26,170 nucleotides of DNA from CAWBCI01 sp963787195 (GTDB lineage Bacteria; Bacteroidota; Bacteroidia; Bacteroidales; JAGOPY01), in contig CAWBCI010000065.1 of the NCBI GenBank assembly GCA_963787195.1, positions 1 through 26,170 of the forward strand. Reading direction: 5' to 3'. Under the pieces are notes generated by a model, which was given only the letters and a program-made list of their open reading frames with translations, was not told the origin of the DNA and made no database searches. Position 1 is the first letter of the stretch, and each line of letters begins with the position of its first letter. The position numbers and the translations under genes are program-made. Of the stretch, positions 22,241 through 26,170 are shown in pieces.

Positions 22241-23020
22241 ATGAACAGAAAATTAAAATTAATAAGTATGATGGCTGTGATCCTTTCAACATCCCTGTTA
22301 TTCTCAGGATGCTTAAAAGAATTACACCGTGTAGAAGGAAATAATAATGTGGTTTTGGAAACCAGGTACATGTCCTCTTTCAACCGCATATTGAATGAAG
22401 GGGACTTTGAAGTTTATATCATCCAGGACAATCAATCTTTCGTTGATATTGAAGCCGAATCCAACCTGATCCCCTTTATCCGCACCAGGCAGACAGGTTC
22501 AAGCCTTACGATAGATACCAGGGACAATCTGAGGAATCATTCTCCAATGAAACTCTATGTTCACACCCCGGATATTAATGAAGCAAGATTGAGCGGCTCG
22601 GGCCTTATTTACGCCGACAGTGTAAGCACCACCAACCTGGATCTGAGTTTATCCGGTTCAGGAGAGATCAATTTTTTCGTGAATGCCGACAATGTAGACT
22701 GTGATATTTCCGGTTCAGGTAGCGCTCACGTAGGTTTATTAGCAGGAAAAATCACTTCCCATATTTCAGGTTCAGGAACCATGGAATATTGGGGCCAGGC
22801 CGACCGCGGGGAATTTACCATCAGCGGATCGGGTTCTATCTATGCTTATGATCTTGACCTCCTGGATTGTTATGCCACCATTTCGGGTTCGGGAAACATG
22901 AAAGTAAATGTGCAGGATTACCTGGAAGTGAATATCTCAGGTAGCGGGAATGTCTACTATTTGGGTAGCCCCTCGATCACTTCCCACATTAGCGGTAGCG
23001 GCTCGGTGATTCATCCATAA
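22241..23020 (+). CDS. DUF2807 (head GIN domain) lipoprotein with eight SGSG repeats
   Basis: 259 residues. A lipoprotein signal with lipobox LFSGC places the acylated cysteine at residue 24. Residues ~40-110 form the start of the domain (SFNRILNEGDFEVYIIQDN). From ~117 to the end, eight copies of (L/I)SGSG recur about every 15-20 residues (LSGSGLIYA, LSGSGEINF, ISGSGSAHV, ISGSGTMEY, ISGSGSIYA, ISGSGNMKV, ISGSGNVYY, ISGSGSVIHP), predicting a right-handed beta-helix with one turn per repeat. It is expected on the periplasmic or outer face of the envelope. It follows the DUF4097 gene after 90 bases and is probably in the same sigma operon. Function unknown; the regular solenoid suggests a binding scaffold. 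Confidence 0.85.
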   Translation: MNRKLKLISMMAVILSTSLLFSGCLKELHRVEGNNNVVLETRYMSSFNRILNEGDFEVYIIQDNQSFVDIEAESNLIPFIRTRQTGSSLTIDTRDNLRNHSPMKLYVHTPDINEARLSGSGLIYADSVSTTNLDLSLSGSGEINFFVNADNVDCDISGSGSAHVGLLAGKITSHISGSGTMEYWGQADRGEFTISGSGSIYAYDLDLLDCYATISGSGNMKVNVQDYLEVNISGSGNVYYLGSPSITSHISGSGSVIHP

Positions 23021-23095
23021 GAATGAATTTAATAAAATAAGCAGGACCTTAATATAAAGCATACAGCTTTTCAGCCATAAAATCTTATTAAAAAA

Positions 23096-23605
23096 ATGAG
23101 AAAACTATTATTACTCCTGATCATATCCCTTCTAATTCCTTCCCTTTCGAATGCACAGGGAAAATCCAAAGAAGCCGGAATGAGATTTGGGGCGACTACC
23201 GGTTTCGATGTGAAATTTATACAGGAAGATCAATGGGCCTTTGAAGGAATACTCGGTTTCAGGGGCAGAGGGCTCCAGTTCTACGGCTTATTTGAGAACT
23301 TGAAGCCTATCCTCCAGGACCGTGTCGAGAATCTATACCTCTATTACGGGGGAGGCGGTCACCTTGGTTTCGTGAGATGGTCGGACCCTTCCCACTGGTA
23401 TGACGATCCTTATTACAATCGTCGCTACGATTATCATACCGGTTTTGCCATGGGAGTGGATGGCATTATCGGGGCAGAATATAAATTCCACAGCGTGCCC
23501 CTCTCGATGGGAATAGATTTTAAACCTTTCTTTGAAATATATGGTCCGTTCTTTTTCAGGGTCAATATGTGGGATTTCGGTTTTAACTTAAGATATGTAT
23601 TTTAA
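23096..23605 (+). CDS. Small secreted beta-barrel-like protein
   Basis: 169 residues with a clear signal peptide (LLLLLIISLLIPSLSNAQG, cleavage near 21). The mature part is glycine- and aromatic-rich with alternating strands (RFGATTGFDVKFIQ, YLYYGGGGHLGFVRW, FAMGVDGIIGAEYKF, FFFRVNMWDFGFNLRYVF), ending in F as outer-membrane proteins do. It would form a small (about eight-strand) outer-membrane barrel. It begins 75 bases after the lipoprotein gene and 24 bases before another barrel-like gene, so these are likely distal members or targets of the third sigma operon. No specific family is recognised. Confidence 0.68.
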   Translation: MRKLLLLLIISLLIPSLSNAQGKSKEAGMRFGATTGFDVKFIQEDQWAFEGILGFRGRGLQFYGLFENLKPILQDRVENLYLYYGGGGHLGFVRWSDPSHWYDDPYYNRRYDYHTGFAMGVDGIIGAEYKFHSVPLSMGIDFKPFFEIYGPFFFRVNMWDFGFNLRYVF

Positions 23606-23629
23606 TAAAGAATAAATTATCATAAACCA

Positions 23630-24283
23630 ATGAAAACAAAAATCATCTTTACAGCAATAGTTGCCATTTTCCTGAGTGGATTTGCACAGGCACAAGAAAA
23701 AAACAAGGAAGAAATACAGACATTATTCACCCGTTCGGGACACCATATTAGCCATGGCGGATATGGAGCATTTACTATAGGTTACAGCCAGATCGGCGAC
23801 CAGGATGTCATTCAGTTAGGTGGCCGGGCCGGCTGGCTGATCGATCACCATTTTACCATTGGCTTCACAGGCACAGCCTTTGCCAATTCCATATACATCG
23901 ACAATGTTTATAATAATACAGGCTATTACCTGGTAGGCGGATACGGCGGTTTCTTCGTGGAACCAATTTTAGCACCCTTCTTCCCTATCCATGTTTCTTT
24001 CCCTATCACATTTGGCTATGGCGGAGTTGCGTATAATGACAATACCTGGTGGGATTATAATAACAATAACGATAACAATAACAATTCATACAGCCCCTTT
24101 GACTCTGACGGCTTTTTCGTGATTGAACCGGGAGTTGAGGTAGAACTGAATGTGGTGAAGTTCTTCCGTATCTGTTTCGGAGCAACTTACCGCTATACGC
24201 AAGACCTGAATCTGGTGAATACTCCCAAGACTTTCCTGAACGGCTTTACGGGGAATATTACTTTTAAGATCGGGAAGTTCTGA
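23630..24283 (+). CDS. Secreted beta-barrel-like protein with asparagine-rich loop
   Basis: 217 residues, signal peptide 1-22 (IIFTAIVAIFLSGFAQAQ). The mature sequence has barrel-like strands (YGAFTIGYSQIGDQDVIQLG, RAGWLIDHHFTIGFTGTAF, VSFPITFGYGGVAYN, FFVIEPGVEVELNVVKFFRI, FTGNITFKIGKF) with terminal phenylalanine. A loop near residues 143-153 is almost pure asparagine (NNNNDNNNN), encoded by an AAC/AAT-rich tract at about 24057-24087. It follows the preceding barrel gene by 24 bases and is closed by a terminator, so it is the last gene of the block. Function unknown; predicted outer-membrane. Confidence 0.7.
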   Translation: MKTKIIFTAIVAIFLSGFAQAQEKNKEEIQTLFTRSGHHISHGGYGAFTIGYSQIGDQDVIQLGGRAGWLIDHHFTIGFTGTAFANSIYIDNVYNNTGYYLVGGYGGFFVEPILAPFFPIHVSFPITFGYGGVAYNDNTWWDYNNNNDNNNNSYSPFDSDGFFVIEPGVEVELNVVKFFRICFGATYRYTQDLNLVNTPKTFLNGFTGNITFKIGKF

Positions 24284-24285
24284 GA

Positions 24286-24306
24286 CAGTCAGCAGTCAGC
24301 AGTCGA
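24286..24306. repeat. Three-copy heptamer CAGTCAG
   Basis: CAGTCAG, CAGTCAG and CAGTCGA run head to tail immediately after the stop of the barrel gene. It is another short tandem repeat in intergenic DNA, of a type different from those at 16744-17254. Confidence 0.7.
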
Positions 24307-24324
24307 TTAGGTGCGATGGTATAA

Positions 24325-24361
24325 AAAACGGTGCGGGGAAAGTTCCCTGCACCGTTTTTTC
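24325..24361 (+). terminator. Strong terminator after the third sigma operon block
   Basis: AAAACGGTGC (24325-24334) pairs with GCACCGTTTT (24349-24358), extended inward by GGG/CCC, with loop AAAGTT and a following T-run to 24360. A-rich DNA on the left side means it could also work on the opposite strand for the convergent ATPase gene. Confidence 0.9.
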
Positions 24362-24409
24362 TTTTATTATATTCTTGAAAACCGAAACCTAAAAACGTTC
24401 CAGATAACT

Positions 24410-26170
24410 CTACCTGTACTTTAGCTCCAATTTATGGATATATTCTAACATTTCATTTACAGGCTCTGTCAGTTCTTTTCCCATTTTTATAATTTCATTC
24501 GGATATTCCTCTTCTAAAATTTTCATCAAGGCGTAGTAAACAACTTTGAAACGATCTTTAAGCTGTAAATTTTCACGATTGAATAATTTAAAAATATAAG
24601 CTTTCAGTCCTTTTGCTATAGCAAAGGCAAGAATATCGGTCAATATTGAGTATAGCTCATCCTTGTCAATTATCTCAGGTAGTAATGATTCAAATTTTTG
24701 AGTAGCTAATTCTGGTTCATTTGTCCAAAGCAAATACAGGATGTATAATAATTCTAACTTTGAATCCGGATCGGCTTGAATTAACTCCTTGATCAAATTT
24801 TCAGTTTTTTTCTGATGTTCTAAATTATTCGTTCTTATATAAAGATTAACCAAATTAGCACTTGCGAATTTATATCCATGCTTTCTGGCAATTAAAAAAT
24901 ATTTCTCTGCTTTTTTATGATCTTTAAAAATATTTTCATATAAAATTCCCAAATTGTTCATGGCTTCCACAACATCTTTTTTAACAGCCATTAAATAATA
25001 CTTCTCTGCCATCAAATAATCCTTATAATAATCATCATTTAAGACGGCTAAATTATATATTGCGATTCCATTTCCTTTTTTAGCACTTCTTTTCAAATTA
25101 ATTTCAGCCTCCCCTAAATTACCTGAGGACACATTTATAATTGCTAACATTATGTCATAAATTTCTTCCTGCAGGTAAGCACTTTCTATTAAACTTTTTG
25201 CCTGGTTAAATTTATTCTCCTTAAGGAGATATTCAAATTTAGAATCTAATTCACTGAATGTAAGAGGCATGTCCTCCATTGCTTCTAGTTTATGATTATT
25301 TAGTACAATGCGGGCTGTCTCTATCAGTTCATCTCTGGTATTCTGAGATAGTCCAAAGGCACGAGCATAAGCACTTGTCAATGTTTTAACAAATTCAGGC
25401 TGAAGAACTTCTTGTTTTACTCTCTTAGTAAATCTCATTGCTTCATCATTCAACATTTTTTCATTACACCATAATTCAAGGAAGCGTGTGAGCCAGATGA
25501 CCCGCCTCTGGCTTTTCAAGGGAGCATGCTGCATAAGATACCAGATATTGAAAAATCTCTCTTCCAACTGGTAAAATTTATTTTTCCCGGTAGATTTTTC
25601 AGTACTGATTATTCCGTTTTTAACAAGGTTATTTAATTGGGCAGAAATAGCTTTACTCTCCATACGGGTTTTTTTTACCAATTCAGCCACACTCATCCCA
25701 TCCCAGTTCAGGGCCAGTTTATCCACGATTTCCTGTTGCTGTGAAGGCAATTCATCCATTCTATGCTTATAAAGAGGGGTTACCAAATCAAGGAGTTTTT
25801 TCAGGTCATCAATACTATTTCCATGATCATCGTCCAGGAATATATTAAAGAGTAAAACAATAGTACGGGGGACACCTCCGGCAAGTATTCTTAATGATTC
25901 TATTCGACCAGGCTGATTCGAAATTATTTCTTTTATTTTCTCTGTATTATGTTTTTCCCCTAATCTCAGAAGAAGTTTTCGAACTTCAATACTATTCAAA
26001 GGCCCGAGATTTATAATTTTAAAAAAATCGAAGAAAGGTTTATCATATTTGAAGAAACTTTCCAGAACCATAGCCGATCCACCTATTATCTTAATTTCTG
26101 GAAAAGTAGTAAGGACTTCACGTAAACGTTGTTGTTCCTTTTTCGAGAACTTATCGATCATCATCCCGAA
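24410..26170 (-). CDS. ATPase with winged-helix and TPR/Sel1-like repeats (5' end outside window)
   Basis: At least 586 codons; the frame is open to the window edge (FG precedes MMID), so the ATG at 26164 is not the true start. The window begins at what looks like a Walker B strand (FGMMIDKF), then LREVLTTFPEIKIIGGSAMV and AGGVPRTIVLLFNIF, as in AAA/STAND-like NTPases; the P-loop should lie just upstream. A winged-helix follows (~138-205: PSQQQEIVDKLALNWDG, KAISAQLNNLVKNGIIS). Then comes a helical region with TPR/Sel1-like repeats at ~330-460 (EAEINLKRSAKKGNGIAIYN, AEKYYLMAVKKDVVEAMNNL, AEKYFLIARKHGYKFASANL). The gene is visibly richer in A+T than the rest of the window, suggesting transfer. 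NTPase-wHTH-repeat proteins can be regulators or defence sensors; which applies cannot be decided here. Confidence 0.7.
   Translation of the reverse strand, partial: FGMMIDKFSKKEQQRLREVLTTFPEIKIIGGSAMVLESFFKYDKPFFDFFKIINLGPLNSIEVRKLLLRLGEKHNTEKIKEIISNQPGRIESLRILAGGVPRTIVLLFNIFLDDDHGNSIDDLKKLLDLVTPLYKHRMDELPSQQQEIVDKLALNWDGMSVAELVKKTRMESKAISAQLNNLVKNGIISTEKSTGKNKFYQLEERFFNIWYLMQHAPLKSQRRVIWLTRFLELWCNEKMLNDEAMRFTKRVKQEVLQPEFVKTLTSAYARAFGLSQNTRDELIETARIVLNNHKLEAMEDMPLTFSELDSKFEYLLKENKFNQAKSLIESAYLQEEIYDIMLAIINVSSGNLGEAEINLKRSAKKGNGIAIYNLAVLNDDYYKDYLMAEKYYLMAVKKDVVEAMNNLGILYENIFKDHKKAEKYFLIARKHGYKFASANLVNLYIRTNNLEHQKKTENLIKELIQADPDSKLELLYILYLLWTNEPELATQKFESLLPEIIDKDELYSILTDILAFAIAKGLKAYIFKLFNRENLQLKDRFKVVYYALMKILEEEYPNEIIKMGKELTEPVNEMLEYIHKLELKYR

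Overview
The window looks like chromosomal DNA of a member of the Bacteroidota, probably an environmental Bacteroidales-like lineage. The evidence is Bacteroidota-type promoters (TTTG, about 19 bases, then TAnnTTTG), secreted PKD-domain proteins ending in type IX secretion (T9SS) C-terminal sorting domains, ECF sigma factors paired with membrane anti-sigma proteins, and weak Shine-Dalgarno signals. I see no tRNA, rRNA, CRISPR array, phage module or complete insertion sequence.

Layout. 1-508: 3' end of an RND efflux pump gene. 1098-4591 and 4749-8806: two tandem, diverged copies of one three-gene cassette: ECF sigma factor, an anti-sigma-like protein carrying an inner-membrane helix and a C-terminal outer-membrane beta-barrel, and a T9SS-exported PKD protein. 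8916-12107: an M14 zinc carboxypeptidase whose T9SS domain is cut by a frameshift. 12333-14921: a third, unaccompanied PKD paralogue. The three PKD proteins share N-terminal, middle and C-terminal regions and differ mainly in carrying 1, 3 and 5 PKD repeats.

15055-16606 (minus strand): queuosine/pterin enzyme QueD, an MntP-like membrane protein lacking both hallmark aspartates, and free methionine-R-sulfoxide reductase. 16740-17260 is a non-coding repeat cluster: octamer tandem arrays, a 32-bp tandem repeat, and a REPIN/MITE-like element built around a perfect 54-bp palindrome. 17344-18242: rubrerythrin and a Dabb-domain protein. 18299-19676 (minus): tryptophanase broken by a one-base frameshift. 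19920-24283: a second type of sigma operon: ECF sigma, small anti-sigma-like membrane protein with a helical periplasmic part, DUF4097-type protein, DUF2807-type lipoprotein with eight SGSG repeats, and two small beta-barrel-like proteins. 24410-26170 (minus): 3' part of an AT-rich ATPase/winged-helix/TPR gene cut by the window edge.

How it may work together (inference): each anti-sigma-like protein would hold its sigma factor at the inner membrane. In the tandem cassettes the same chain also reaches the outer membrane, so an event at the surface, perhaps involving the co-encoded PKD protein, could be passed directly to the sigma factor. The duplicated sigma / trans-envelope anti-sigma / PKD cassette, with a PKD repeat series carrying a conserved four-cysteine pattern, is the most interesting system here.
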